Positions 21,989 through 31,638 of a DNA stretch of 64,000 nt are shown here, piece after piece. Numbering within the stretch: position 1 is the stretch's first letter; the number at the start of each line of letters is the position of its first letter. The translations under genes were made by a program, and so were the position numbers. The DNA comes from Sporopachydermia quercuum (lineage: Eukaryota > Ascomycota > Sporopachydermiomycetes > Sporopachydermiales > Sporopachydermiaceae), in contig BCGN01000005.1 in NCBI GenBank assembly GCA_001599295.1, forward strand, positions 1,364,001-1,428,000, written 5' to 3'. The notes beneath the pieces were generated by a model that did not search any database, was not told where the DNA came from, and worked only from the letters and a program-made list of their open reading frames with translations.

Positions 21989-23725
21989 ATGGAAGAACCA
22001 AAGCAACCTCATCATGCCGGCAATGGTGAACTAATCACAGCTAAATTATTCAGATGGGTGTCAAGAATATGGAAAACTGATGAGTTTGACAATAGAGCGA
22101 GTAATGAAAAAAAGAGCATAAATGACTCTACAGAAACTGAAGATTCATCTTTTCTTTTAGAAACTGGTGAAAAATCCGATGAAGAGTTTTACGATGCATC
22201 TTCTGACATGATTTTCTCTATTGCTGATCAACAGACTTCTAGTAGTATCATGTCAGATATAAATATGCTGATTGAACATCATGAATCGACCAGTAATTTG
22301 ACCAATGACTATACTGATTTTAATGCTGAAACTAGTAAACATAGAACCGGATATTCAGATAATGAAAGAACTGGTAATAATGAGATCAATGAATTGAGAT
22401 CTGATAGTAAAACTTCGACAGATGGTATTAGAAATACTACACTATCCAACGACACAACGGAAAACAGTGATAATGAAAGGCCGCCGAAGAAACAGAAGCT
22501 GGATGAGAATGCTGAACAGACAACTGAGCAGAAAAAGGATAATGAAAAGAAAGCCAAAAAGAGAAAAATGAAACGCAAGAAGAATCGAAATACAGATACT
22601 GAGTATCGAGTACAAAATTTTGATTATACACATGATAATTGGTTTAATAAATGTCCAGAGAACTGTGAAGTGTATAAAAATCTAATTCTTCAAATATCGA
22701 GTGATGTTGAAACTATACAAGCAACACCAGAAAAAAGATTACCAAAGCCTTGGAGATATATTTCGGAAATTCAAGGAGATACTGAGAAAGCTGAAAGTGT
22801 CGAAGGTAGGAGTAGTAGTGCGAAAAGGAAACGAAAGAGAAAAGAGAAGGAACCTGTCGATGAGACTGAACGTGAGGTCAGTAGTGATGTTGAAGCAGAG
22901 AGTCATGGTATAACTCAGGATTCTGATGGGCTGAAGGAAGCGAAGATTAATATTGATGAGGAACCTGTAATAGATTCCTCAACCAGCGAATCTAAAGGCA
23001 AGGACCCCAAAGGCAAGAAATTTAATAGCAAGAAATCCAAAAGTAAGGACTCCAAAGGCAAAAAATCCAAGAAAGAAGAATCCGCGAGTAACGATACAAA
23101 GAATAATGAAACTGAGATCAATGAGTTCAACAGTGAGTCGAAGAACATGGATTCCAAGACTTGTAGAGAACCTGGGATCGGGGAATCTACAGCCATCAAA
23201 CCCATCCACATTTTGAAAGGATTGGAGGACGTTGATTATCCCTTAACAGAAAACTTTGCTTTCTATGAAAAGCGAAGCAGCAGAAGAAAGAAATTAAAAA
23301 AAAGATCAACACGCTCTCCATCAACAAATCTTCCTTTGACTTTGGATCTGAGTCGTTTCCAAAGAATCCATATTAAAGACGTTCCTATCACGGGCATTAT
23401 TGGATTTACAATCTTGATTTTAGACCCAGAACTTTATCAGCCAAGAATCTCTCAAGTTTTAGCAGCAATTCTGAAAATTGATACTGAAAACTCCGTTGTA
23501 CGAATGAAGATAGACCATAGATGTCTTGGTTTATTGCTACCTAAGGAACAAGAAAATAAAGTACCTTGGGATCTGATAACAGAGGAATCGTATAAATATG
23601 GGGTTAGGGATCTCGATTTCAGTTCAATTCGAACTTGTGTGTTAATATTTAAAGATTCTCATACGAAAGACGATGAATTTCTACCAAAATATCTCAGTCT
23701 TGTTGGAGGAGAACAAACAACATAA
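21989..23725 (+). CDS. Lysine-rich nuclear-type protein with coilin-like C-terminus
   Basis: 578 residues from the ATG at 21989. Most of it is charged and low complexity: an Asp/Ser/Thr-rich first third, several KKRK/KRKRKRK clusters that should act as nuclear or nucleolar signals, and a Lys-Gly-Asp-Ser repeat region at about 330-370. Two parts look folded: about 205-265 (a WFNKCPENCEVYKNLILQI stretch) and about 455-555. The second contains GIIGFTILILDPELYQP, then RISQVLAAILKID and a following V-R-M-K-I strand. In spacing this resembles the atypical Tudor domain at the C-terminus of coilin (pattern: G..I.F.LLEL....Y.P.VS....G.IL). That is my inference; coilin organises Cajal bodies. Otherwise it is an unknown nuclear protein. 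Confidence 0.5.
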   Translation: MEEPKQPHHAGNGELITAKLFRWVSRIWKTDEFDNRASNEKKSINDSTETEDSSFLLETGEKSDEEFYDASSDMIFSIADQQTSSSIMSDINMLIEHHESTSNLTNDYTDFNAETSKHRTGYSDNERTGNNEINELRSDSKTSTDGIRNTTLSNDTTENSDNERPPKKQKLDENAEQTTEQKKDNEKKAKKRKMKRKKNRNTDTEYRVQNFDYTHDNWFNKCPENCEVYKNLILQISSDVETIQATPEKRLPKPWRYISEIQGDTEKAESVEGRSSSAKRKRKRKEKEPVDETEREVSSDVEAESHGITQDSDGLKEAKINIDEEPVIDSSTSESKGKDPKGKKFNSKKSKSKDSKGKKSKKEESASNDTKNNETEINEFNSESKNMDSKTCREPGIGESTAIKPIHILKGLEDVDYPLTENFAFYEKRSSRRKKLKKRSTRSPSTNLPLTLDLSRFQRIHIKDVPITGIIGFTILILDPELYQPRISQVLAAILKIDTENSVVRMKIDHRCLGLLLPKEQENKVPWDLITEESYKYGVRDLDFSSIRTCVLIFKDSHTKDDEFLPKYLSLVGGEQTT

Positions 23726-23821
23726 ATACATGGCGAAAGAATCATAAATATTTATATGTGTGATTGTGATGTACCTATGTGGTGTACGTACGTGTATGTA
23801 TACTTTGCTGATATGTCTAGA

Positions 23822-24838
23822 CTAGAAATCTATAGCAGCAAATGTTAAGTCATCAGCATTTAATATATCTGATCCAATCTCAGTGACTATTTGGTACCAA
23901 ATTTCGTTTCTTGTCTTAACAGGCCAGTTGGGTGTATCCCATATTCTGGTCATAAGACCTAGTTTTTGAGCGGCCTGCACCTTGGATTTTATTATTTCAA
24001 CTTCTGTTGCATTCAAAGGTATTTTCTTATAGTTCTCCTGGGAGGTAGTGCCTAAGCACTGCCATAGAGAACCTGATGCTATAACTGATAATTCTTTATA
24101 TTCAGCATCTATATTTTCGCCTTGAATTAAAGGAGCATCAACGAAAAAGTATCTTTTATCTGTCTTTGACTTGAACTGGCTTTTAATTGTTTCTAGAGGA
24201 TAATCCCCAGTAAATGTTATTGTTAATGGTTTTCGGACAAATGTTTTGCTAGCATAATCATAATAAGACAAATAGTCCTTCTCAATGAAAGGCTCCAACT
24301 CATTGAGGATCCTTTCATAAGTTTCCACAGGTTTGTTCTTGAAATCTATCAAAAGACTTAAATCAACTTCTGGGGAATTATAGAAAACGCCTGCTTTATA
24401 ATCATGGACATTCTCTAAGCAATTCACCTCGTCGAACATTTTTTCTAATGGATCAAGGTATAAACTCCTTAACGTTCGATCTTTTGAAAGAAATACTTCA
24501 TTATGACCAATGAACAAGGTATCTTCAATAAAGTGTTCAGAATCGTTGTTTGTTATTCCTATTAGGTCATCCATAACCCACACGTCCGCTTCTATACTTC
24601 TGATACCTAGCTGGATAGCTGACACCATTGGTTCTTCTCTCCAGTAATCATTATGTGAATGGATATTGAGAATTTCGGTATCTTTAGTCAAAGACGCTGC
24701 TCTTGATTTTTCTGGATTGCATACCTCGTTCTCTTGCTCGTTAGCCATTGAACTTTTCGTTGTGAAGATAGGTGATGAAAAGGTAAGTCCTATTAGCGCT
24801 AAGGCTGGTATAACTTTGAATCCTGTTGATTTAAACAT
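23822..24838 (-). CDS. AIM6: AIM6-like PLC-type phosphodiesterase domain protein
   Basis: Aim6 is a fungal protein of the PLC-like phosphodiesterase (TIM-barrel) superfamily with no established substrate; its yeast name comes from a mitochondrial-inheritance screen. The 338-residue product has a hydrophobic segment at about residues 8-22, a signal peptide or membrane anchor. Superfamily residues are visible: H60-S-H62-N-D-Y-W, the E83-A-D85-V-W pair that would bind a metal, and the second histidine in FIGHNE at about 112. The C-terminus ADDLTFAAIDF is also family-like. It converges on the coilin-like gene with only 96 bases between the two stop codons, so the transcripts probably overlap at their 3' ends. 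Confidence 0.85.
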   Translation of the reverse strand: MFKSTGFKVIPALALIGLTFSSPIFTTKSSMANEQENEVCNPEKSRAASLTKDTEILNIHSHNDYWREEPMVSAIQLGIRSIEADVWVMDDLIGITNNDSEHFIEDTLFIGHNEVFLSKDRTLRSLYLDPLEKMFDEVNCLENVHDYKAGVFYNSPEVDLSLLIDFKNKPVETYERILNELEPFIEKDYLSYYDYASKTFVRKPLTITFTGDYPLETIKSQFKSKTDKRYFFVDAPLIQGENIDAEYKELSVIASGSLWQCLGTTSQENYKKIPLNATEVEIIKSKVQAAQKLGLMTRIWDTPNWPVKTRNEIWYQIVTEIGSDILNADDLTFAAIDF

Positions 24839-26435
24839 TGCTGGAGTTCTAGTAGCAGATACTGTAAAGAGAAGCTTTTGTTGTTACCGTGGGGTAGCAT
24901 AAATATGAATCATTCGAGGTACGTAGATGAATAAACGAGTGCTCGACACTTCACCAGCTAGGTGGTCTACTACTGTTCGTATAACCAGTTTCAATGGTTT
25001 GACAAGAGCAGAAAGAAAACAGCTACAACATATTGTACTTCCACAAAATCTGAAGAACTATAAACGAAGAAACAGTTATTTAAGTAATAGTATTTAAGGA
25101 TAGTATTTGAGGCATTTGAAAATTTGTTTTCGTTTAGATGTACTGGAATCTCCCTACAAGAGAATAGCTAGTTCAGAACGTGGAGAAGTTTTTCAAAATG
25201 TTATGCGATGTCACGTAATACGGACATAAGGTTTGCGAAGTTTAACTCAGGTACGCGTTAATACGAGGAGACTTGAAGTTAAAGGGGTGTTTGTTTCGAT
25301 GCGACGTGATGGAAATAATAGGAATTGAACGATAAAAATTTGGAATTCTAACAATGTTCGAACTGTGGTCATACTGAGACTTTTTTGCTAGTCTGTAGTA
25401 TTTTAGAAGAATAGGTAGGTAGATCTTGATAACTGCTACTTGAAAGATGATGAGAAAATCTTTAAAGTTAAGGTTAGAAGTTTTGTTGAAACCTTGTTAT
25501 ATTAGAGTACTTCATTAAACTCTAATTATTGCTTATGATAGATTGCTAAAACCTCACACAGCAATACAACCATACAATTGTGTTGGATTAATTAGTTATC
25601 GCTAAGATAAAACAACAAGTAGGATGCTTATTAGCCAATTTCTTTCATTGCATTGAAAATAGATAATGATGCATAGACCATTAACCATATTTAGCTATCA
25701 AATGTTCTGATTTCTTAAAACCCTAAATTCCGGAAAAAGTACCCATTTTTTCCCTCGCATTTGTTTCCGGCTTAATACTTGTATCAAAATTGTTCAAGAA
25801 TAAATCAAGTGTCAAAATGGTATGAGCACCAAAATAAAATCAAATGAATACTACAAAATACTGTCATTTGAGCTGCCTAGTGATGAGGAGCAAGATATTT
25901 CTTATCATTTTCTCCCCATCTTTGGCTTCTAATCTACCTTTCAATTGAAGAGCTAATATACCATATACTCAAAAGAGTTAACAGAGCTCAAACATATATT
26001 TCAGACTCATCATCAATGATTAACTATCGTTATCTACCGTAGATATAACAGTAAAAAAATGAGATAGAATAAGGGTGATTAGCGAATTGTACTTCTATGA
26101 TATCTTGAATTTTTTTATTGCTTCGTTTGATTTACAACGTTCGATACTCGCTGGTTTATCTTCTATTGTGCAGCTACCCTTCCTATTCCTTTCTCCTCTG
26201 GTTGCTATTCATTAAGATGAAATCTATAGATGAAAGGCAGTTACGAGAATAAGCAGACTTTCTTACTGATCAGTAGCTTGATATATTTTAGCAATTTTGT
26301 CATTACTGTTCTAAGAAAGAGCTGATTTCAATTTTTTTTCCCTTGATATCTTCCAGATTGTGAGTGACATAAACTACTTGTCTCCTGAGCATTCTCTTGA
26401 AAATCGCCATATCCTGAGTTCAATCATCAATCGAA
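24839..26435. other. Divergent promoter region AIM6 / mannosyltransferase
   Basis: 1.6 kb shared by two divergent genes. AT-rich, no gene or repeat recognised. Confidence 0.5.
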
Positions 26436-27605
26436 ATGAAACCCTTTAGAAGGAGAGCATCTTTGCTTGGTACCGTATTTGCATTTTTGCTATTTGTAAT
26501 AGTATATCATCAAAAAAGATATTTATTCTCTGCAGGGAAATCGCATATAAAACTAAAGATTAAAGAAGAATCTTTAGAGGAATTGCGACAGAAACTGGAG
26601 GTCGAATTCCCTTACGATGATTCTTCACGCTTACCTAATAATTTGTATCAAACACTACCTGATAATTTCAATGTATTAATATCCAAACGACCATACTTGA
26701 CTTGGAAAAAGCTGAATCCTGATACTGATATAATATTATTTTCTGATACTGAAAGTGAGGATTTTGTTTCGAAAACGTTTATGATGTTTCCAGAGATCGT
26801 TCAGGTATATGCATCTTTACCTGAAGGTGTACTGAAAGCTGATTTTTTTCGCTATTTGATCCTCTTCGCATGCGGTGGAATTTATAGCGATATTGATACA
26901 GTTCCTTTAAAACCAATAGGTGAATGGATTATTAGTAACGAAACGGAATTCGATACAATAACTAATGAGTATACAAAAATTGATGATAGCGTCACTGGCA
27001 GTCGACCTTCTGATGTTGGCTTAGTTATAGCTATTGAAGCGGATGACGATTCTTCAAATTGGGCCGAAAAGTACTCTAGACGTATTCAGTTCTGTCAATG
27101 GACTATTATAGCAAAAAAGGGTCATCCTGCTTTATCTCTTATGATTACAAACATTGTAAGTAGAACCTTTGAAATTCTAGCGAATAATGATCAGCATTAC
27201 ATTGAAGGCGATGATTACATTACGAAGGTTATGAACTGGACTGGTCCTGGGATTTGGACTGATAGCATTATAAGCTATTTACAGAGTTCTCTGGAAGAAA
27301 AAATTGACTGGTCGATGTTTACCAATTTAATGAAACCTAAGATGTTTGCTGATATTTTGGTTCTACCTAGAAATGCGTTCAATGCTGGCCTTGATGATTA
27401 TGATACTGAGACACAGGAGTATCCATGTTTCTATGTATCGCATATGTTCAATGGGCTGTGGAAGGTCAGAATTATAAGTAAGAGGAACAGAGANAAATGG
27501 AAACATATAACAATGGTATCTTTGATTGCCAGCCTGTGTTTTGGTGGACTAGTCTTTTGGGTAAAGCGTCAAAGAAAGGTAATCACTTTTGTTAAGGATT
27601 CATGA
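26436..27605 (+). CDS. OCH1/HOC1-type alpha-1,6-mannosyltransferase (GT32)
   Basis: Golgi type II glycosyltransferase that would add mannose from GDP-mannose to N-glycan outer chains. 389 residues. N-terminal anchor at about 8-26 (basic KPFRRR before it), stem, then the GT32 domain starting at LPNNLYQTLPDNF. The catalytic region A135-D-FFRYLILFACGGIYSD-I-D154 holds the DxD motif (D152, D154), which binds Mn and the sugar nucleotide; ADFFRYLIL with GG-Y-D-D is diagnostic for Och1-like enzymes. Unusual: the last 35 residues contain a second hydrophobic stretch (about 358-374) followed by KRQRK, which I do not expect in Och1 or Hoc1. I cannot choose between OCH1, HOC1 or a lineage-specific paralogue. 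One ambiguous base near the 3' end. Confidence 0.83.
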   Translation: MKPFRRRASLLGTVFAFLLFVIVYHQKRYLFSAGKSHIKLKIKEESLEELRQKLEVEFPYDDSSRLPNNLYQTLPDNFNVLISKRPYLTWKKLNPDTDIILFSDTESEDFVSKTFMMFPEIVQVYASLPEGVLKADFFRYLILFACGGIYSDIDTVPLKPIGEWIISNETEFDTITNEYTKIDDSVTGSRPSDVGLVIAIEADDDSSNWAEKYSRRIQFCQWTIIAKKGHPALSLMITNIVSRTFEILANNDQHYIEGDDYITKVMNWTGPGIWTDSIISYLQSSLEEKIDWSMFTNLMKPKMFADILVLPRNAFNAGLDDYDTETQEYPCFYVSHMFNGLWKVRIISKRNRXKWKHITMVSLIASLCFGGLVFWVKRQRKVITFVKDS

Positions 27606-28612
27606 ATTGAGTGGGTTTAGTTAGTTTGTTTGATGGTTTAGAGCAGAGATTTTGAATAGAGTTCATGAACTGTTCTCGGAAGATTACTGAAGTATTAATA
27701 TGGTAATCTGAATGTGATGTGAATTTCTTGTCGAATACTCAACAATAAAGCACTGTTGCCTACTGCGGATTCATGCATGCTTTTCACTTTGGGCAGTTAT
27801 TCAATCAATTTCATTGTGAAATTCCTTTGCTGGTGGATTCAGGAAAACATGAGGTATATTATGGATAATATAGGACGTTTCATAGAGTGCAAATTTAATG
27901 CAATGGTGAATATCTTGGTAACATTTTATTCATTTAAGTGAACTTCATCTCTCTGGTGGAATTCTAAGGGAGAATGATTTCATAGAAATCCACANAACAT
28001 TTAACTTTATATTTAACTTCGTTCACTTGCATAAGCTTTAATATGTCATTCTTATAATGAATATGTAATCAGTTAGCCCATAAGTCTAATGATTAAGAGA
28101 TTATTATAGAAAGAGTTCATTCACAACAGATCTTTCTACACGGCATATATCGCCCGTCCAGTAGTTCAATATGGAACCTATGGAAGACGGAAGACGGCGT
28201 AGCATCGTATGGAAATATTACTATATTAATTAGCCGAAAATGAAGGTCACGTAGCTAAACGACGAAAGCATAGTAGTAGATCTGGAAGAGGGAGTCGTCG
28301 GCATTTCTGCACTGCGACTGCAAGCATATGTACAAATGTAGATTTGTAAAGTAAATACAAGTACATCGCCAGACAGGTGTAAATATGTGGTAATACATGT
28401 ATATATATATGTATATGTTGATGCATCTGTACTTGCAAACGGGACAGAAAAAATAAAACTCAAAACTCAAAAGCGAATGGGAGACTCTAGCAGAAAGAGA
28501 TCCACACATGCATTGGAATTATGAAAATAGAAAGCGAGAGAGATGATGATATAGAGAAAAAGAAAGAAGAAAGAATGTGCTTATGTATAATTTTATGCCT
28601 CCACTAGTATAC
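27606..28612. other. Convergent spacer, 1.0 kb
   Basis: 3' sides of the mannosyltransferase and BDH genes. A (TA)-rich stretch lies near 28397-28420, and the 28480-28575 part is purine-rich on +. No gene recognised. Confidence 0.5.
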
Positions 28613-29740
28613 TTACGGATGGAACAGAATCTTGATGTGATTGGCCTTGTTATGGAGCAATTCCATGAACCCATTCTCAATTCCATCCTTCAGGTCCACC
28701 TTCGACGAGATCATCATCTTCACCTCCTCGATGGGAATTTCTCCGGCCTCAAATGCCGCAACTGTATCCTCAAAGTCAATCATCAGGAAGCAGATAGACC
28801 CAGTCACATACTTCTCCGAGAACGTGACATGCATCGGCGCATAGTCCACTGTCTTGTTCCCCCACATCGCTACGTTCGTGGAGACCCCATGGAATGTAAG
28901 CGCCTTCAGCGCAGTCTCAAACGTTATAGGGAACCCTGAGCAGTCGTATGAACGGTTGAACCCTCCGCCCGTGGGTGAAAGCGCCCTAAGGTCTCGGATA
29001 CACTCATCAACACTCTTCCCAGTGGGGTCGTACGTCTTCACTCCAAGTTTTTCGGCAAGCTCCCGGCGAATTGCTGCAGGCTCGCTAACCACAATATCCT
29101 TGCAACCATGTCCTTTCAACGCAAAGATTGTAGTCAAACCAATTGGTCCACCTCCCAGTATAAGTGCGCTATCGCCCTTGGCATACTCAGAGACCCGAAC
29201 CGCATGCCAGGAAACGGCAATCGGTTGCACGAGGGCTGCAACATCCGGCGGGATTTTGGAATCGTCATATCGGATCAACTTTTTGTAACATGTTACCATG
29301 TATTCTGCCAGCCCACCATTGCTAAACCCCAACCCCGTGAGACAGAGATGCGTGCAGGCGTTGTAGCAACCAGCGGAACATGCGTCACATTTGTCAGTCC
29401 CAAAAAGCTCTGATTCCGGGAATCGGTAGATGTCATTACAGGTGCCAGTCACTTCTACAACAACCTTGTCTCCAGCTTTGAACCCCTTGACGTCGGTCCC
29501 AATCTCAACAACCTCTGCGGAGATCTCATGACCCATTACACAAGGTGCCTTTAAACCTGAGATGATATGGCCATCGGGTCGGAAGAATATAGGGCCATCG
29601 GTATACTCTTTCAGATCGCTACCGCAGACACCGGTGAACAGAATGCGCAGCTTGACGTCGTCAGCATGCTGGATTTCCGGCTCCGGAAATTCGTCTGTAT
29701 ACCGTATATCACCTTTACCGTAGAATGCGATTGCTTTCAT
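28613..29740 (-). CDS. Zinc-dependent 2,3-butanediol dehydrogenase-like (BDH1 family)
   Basis: Medium-chain NAD-dependent dehydrogenase; the family interconverts acetoin and 2,3-butanediol or oxidises related diols. 375 residues, starting MKAIAFYGKGDI. Catalytic zinc site: C39 (GVCGSDLKEY), H71-E72 (MGHE). A structural zinc lobe has cysteines at 118, 121, 125 and 129. Rossmann motif LGGGPIGL at about 195-202. The YDCSG, ALTFHG and C-terminal HIKILF blocks match yeast Bdh1. Odd points: the usual VEP zinc-ligand glutamate is Q172 (LVQPIAVSWHA), and base composition is clearly GC-richer than the neighbours, about 50 percent in four sampled rows against about 35 percent next door. Transfer or introgression is possible. 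Confidence 0.85.
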   Translation of the reverse strand: MKAIAFYGKGDIRYTDEFPEPEIQHADDVKLRILFTGVCGSDLKEYTDGPIFFRPDGHIISGLKAPCVMGHEISAEVVEIGTDVKGFKAGDKVVVEVTGTCNDIYRFPESELFGTDKCDACSAGCYNACTHLCLTGLGFSNGGLAEYMVTCYKKLIRYDDSKIPPDVAALVQPIAVSWHAVRVSEYAKGDSALILGGGPIGLTTIFALKGHGCKDIVVSEPAAIRRELAEKLGVKTYDPTGKSVDECIRDLRALSPTGGGFNRSYDCSGFPITFETALKALTFHGVSTNVAMWGNKTVDYAPMHVTFSEKYVTGSICFLMIDFEDTVAAFEAGEIPIEEVKMMISSKVDLKDGIENGFMELLHNKANHIKILFHP

Positions 29741-31245
29741 TGTCTTTTTCTAAAATAACTTTATCCTATCTTGTCTCTTCGTTCGAGGTGTATGTAATCG
29801 ATATATGTAGCCTCAATCAACACCGTGGAAAGAGTCAGTTCTAGTGTAACAGATATTTAAATGAATGGAAATTGCATAATATTTACTCTCCCACCAGTGC
29901 CCAATATATACATATATATATATTCATCTATCTACATATAAACTGTAAATGTAAATGTGTGTATGTGTGTATCCTCATCATCATTCGTCACTGCTATCCG
30001 ACATGCCTGCCATTCAACTCTAAGCCCAGCCTATATCAAGTTGCATACTTTGTCACGTTTTGCTCCGTTTTGGGGATGGCCGCATTCAAAATGCACTTGA
30101 ATACTGGCTTCTTCGGATAGGGGTTATTAGGTCCGGGGCTTCTATCTTGAGAAAATGATAGTCAATTGTCAAATGTCAACAACACCTACACACCCATACA
30201 CCCTGGATCATCCACATTGAGTTCTTTGTTAATCGGCACGTCTCCCGTGAATCAACTGAAATAGACTAGAGATTTTAAACTCATCGGGCTCAAATATTAG
30301 GGTAAAATGCGGAGGGAAAAGAAAAACAAAACAATCATATTTATAAACATAAATATAAAAAGCCCTGTTGTTTGTGTGTAACAAACATGTATGAATGGAA
30401 CACAGTTCAAAGGTCAGCCAGTATGGTAGAGCTGAAGCAAAGGTCTTGAAACACCAGCAACTGAATTAGTGCAGTAGGTCTTTTATAGACCTCTTAGTGT
30501 CGGTTAGTTTTCTAAGTCTGTTTACATTCGTGCGTATTTTCACAGTTATATATATTCTACTACTACGACTACACTGTCCATTATTTGTGTATTGTGGTTA
30601 TTCTATGTCTTTCTCATCCTGTCGTCAGCAGAATGCCAGCATATACGTCATACTCATTTACAATATGATAATGCTATGCGGATAGGATCAAACGAAAACC
30701 TCAAAAGAGTCAAGAGATCTACTATTGTTAGCTCTTGCATCGTGTATATATGTGTGATGTGTATGTATCATTGAGGTGAGATTGGAGGGGAAAGATCTTC
30801 TCTCTAAACCTAAATCCTATTATACATTCCATTCAAGTCGACAATATGGGAAGACGTAACATAAGAAACTCGGTGATGAACTCTGTAGCGGACTTAGCCA
30901 TTAAATACATATATTTGTTTATTTGTTTGCTTGATCTATTTGCTCAACTGTAAGTAACGAATTTGAGTAGGAATTCCTTCTCGATATGTATGTCCATAGG
31001 TATCATAATGTATGAATTATGTAATGTCAGTTAATGACTTGAAAAATGCCATTACAGTACAAAATAAGGAAGCATGTGGAAGACCGGGGAAGTGAAAAAT
31101 TGATGGTAATACATTATAAGCCGGGATGATGGTAAGGCGTAGGTAGTATGGTTGGTGTTGGTTGTATATAAATGTCAGATATTGTATGAGCAGATAAGGA
31201 ATATTATGATATAAATAAATATCGGTTCATACTTTCTCACGTTAT
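29741..31245. other. Spacer upstream of BDH-like gene, 1.5 kb
   Basis: Contains the BDH promoter. An alternating TA stretch lies near 29905-29925; AGGGG (about 30118) and CCGGGG (about 30133) words could be stress or glucose-repression sites, but this is weak. No gene recognised. Confidence 0.5.
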
Positions 31246-31550
31246 TTACTCGGACGTTGCTCCTACATAAAGAGACTCGATGTGTTGGAGAATAGGAACA
31301 ATCACTGTACCAAGCTCTTGTTCGATTCTGTATAAGCCATATCTACCATGATGTGTAATCAGGTTGATTGCAAGACCAGGGTGTCCAAAACGACTGGACT
31401 GGCCAACTATATGCAAATATGTCTCGGCGGTCTTAGGGAAATCGTGGTTACTAACAACATTAACAGTTTGGATATCAATACTCCTCATTGAAGAATCGAC
31501 GTTTCGTTTCTCCCGCTTGTTATCATAATCAAGGAATATATCTGCAAGGA
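31246..31550 (-). pseudogene. Decayed C-terminal fragment of DHH1 (DEAD-box helicase)
   Basis: Dhh1 (DDX6) is the P-body RNA helicase controlling mRNA decay. This stretch translates as its second RecA lobe from motif V to the lobe end: [20 protein letters not shown], then [20 protein letters not shown], then YRIEQELGT and LYV before a stop. The functional protein has HRIGRSGRFG at motif VI; here it reads [10 protein letters not shown], so the arginine-finger residues are lost. Everything N-terminal to about motif V is missing, and upstream residues (toward 31550) align poorly. The fragment lies antisense and directly upstream of the flavoenzyme gene. It is a host-gene remnant, not a working helicase; no intact DHH1 is in the window. 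Confidence 0.82.
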
Positions 31551-31638
31551 ATATATCTTGTATTCTGAATCTATAATCACGAAATAAGAAAGTATGCTGT
31601 CTCTTAAGTAAATGTAGACACTCCATTTGATTGAAAAA

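Noticed and set aside
28608-28615. GTAAGT donor overlapping the stop codon of the BDH-like gene, suggesting a further exon
   Set aside because: No TACTAAC or CTAAC branch plus acceptor within about 400 bases, and the protein already ends where Bdh1 does, apart from its short tail.
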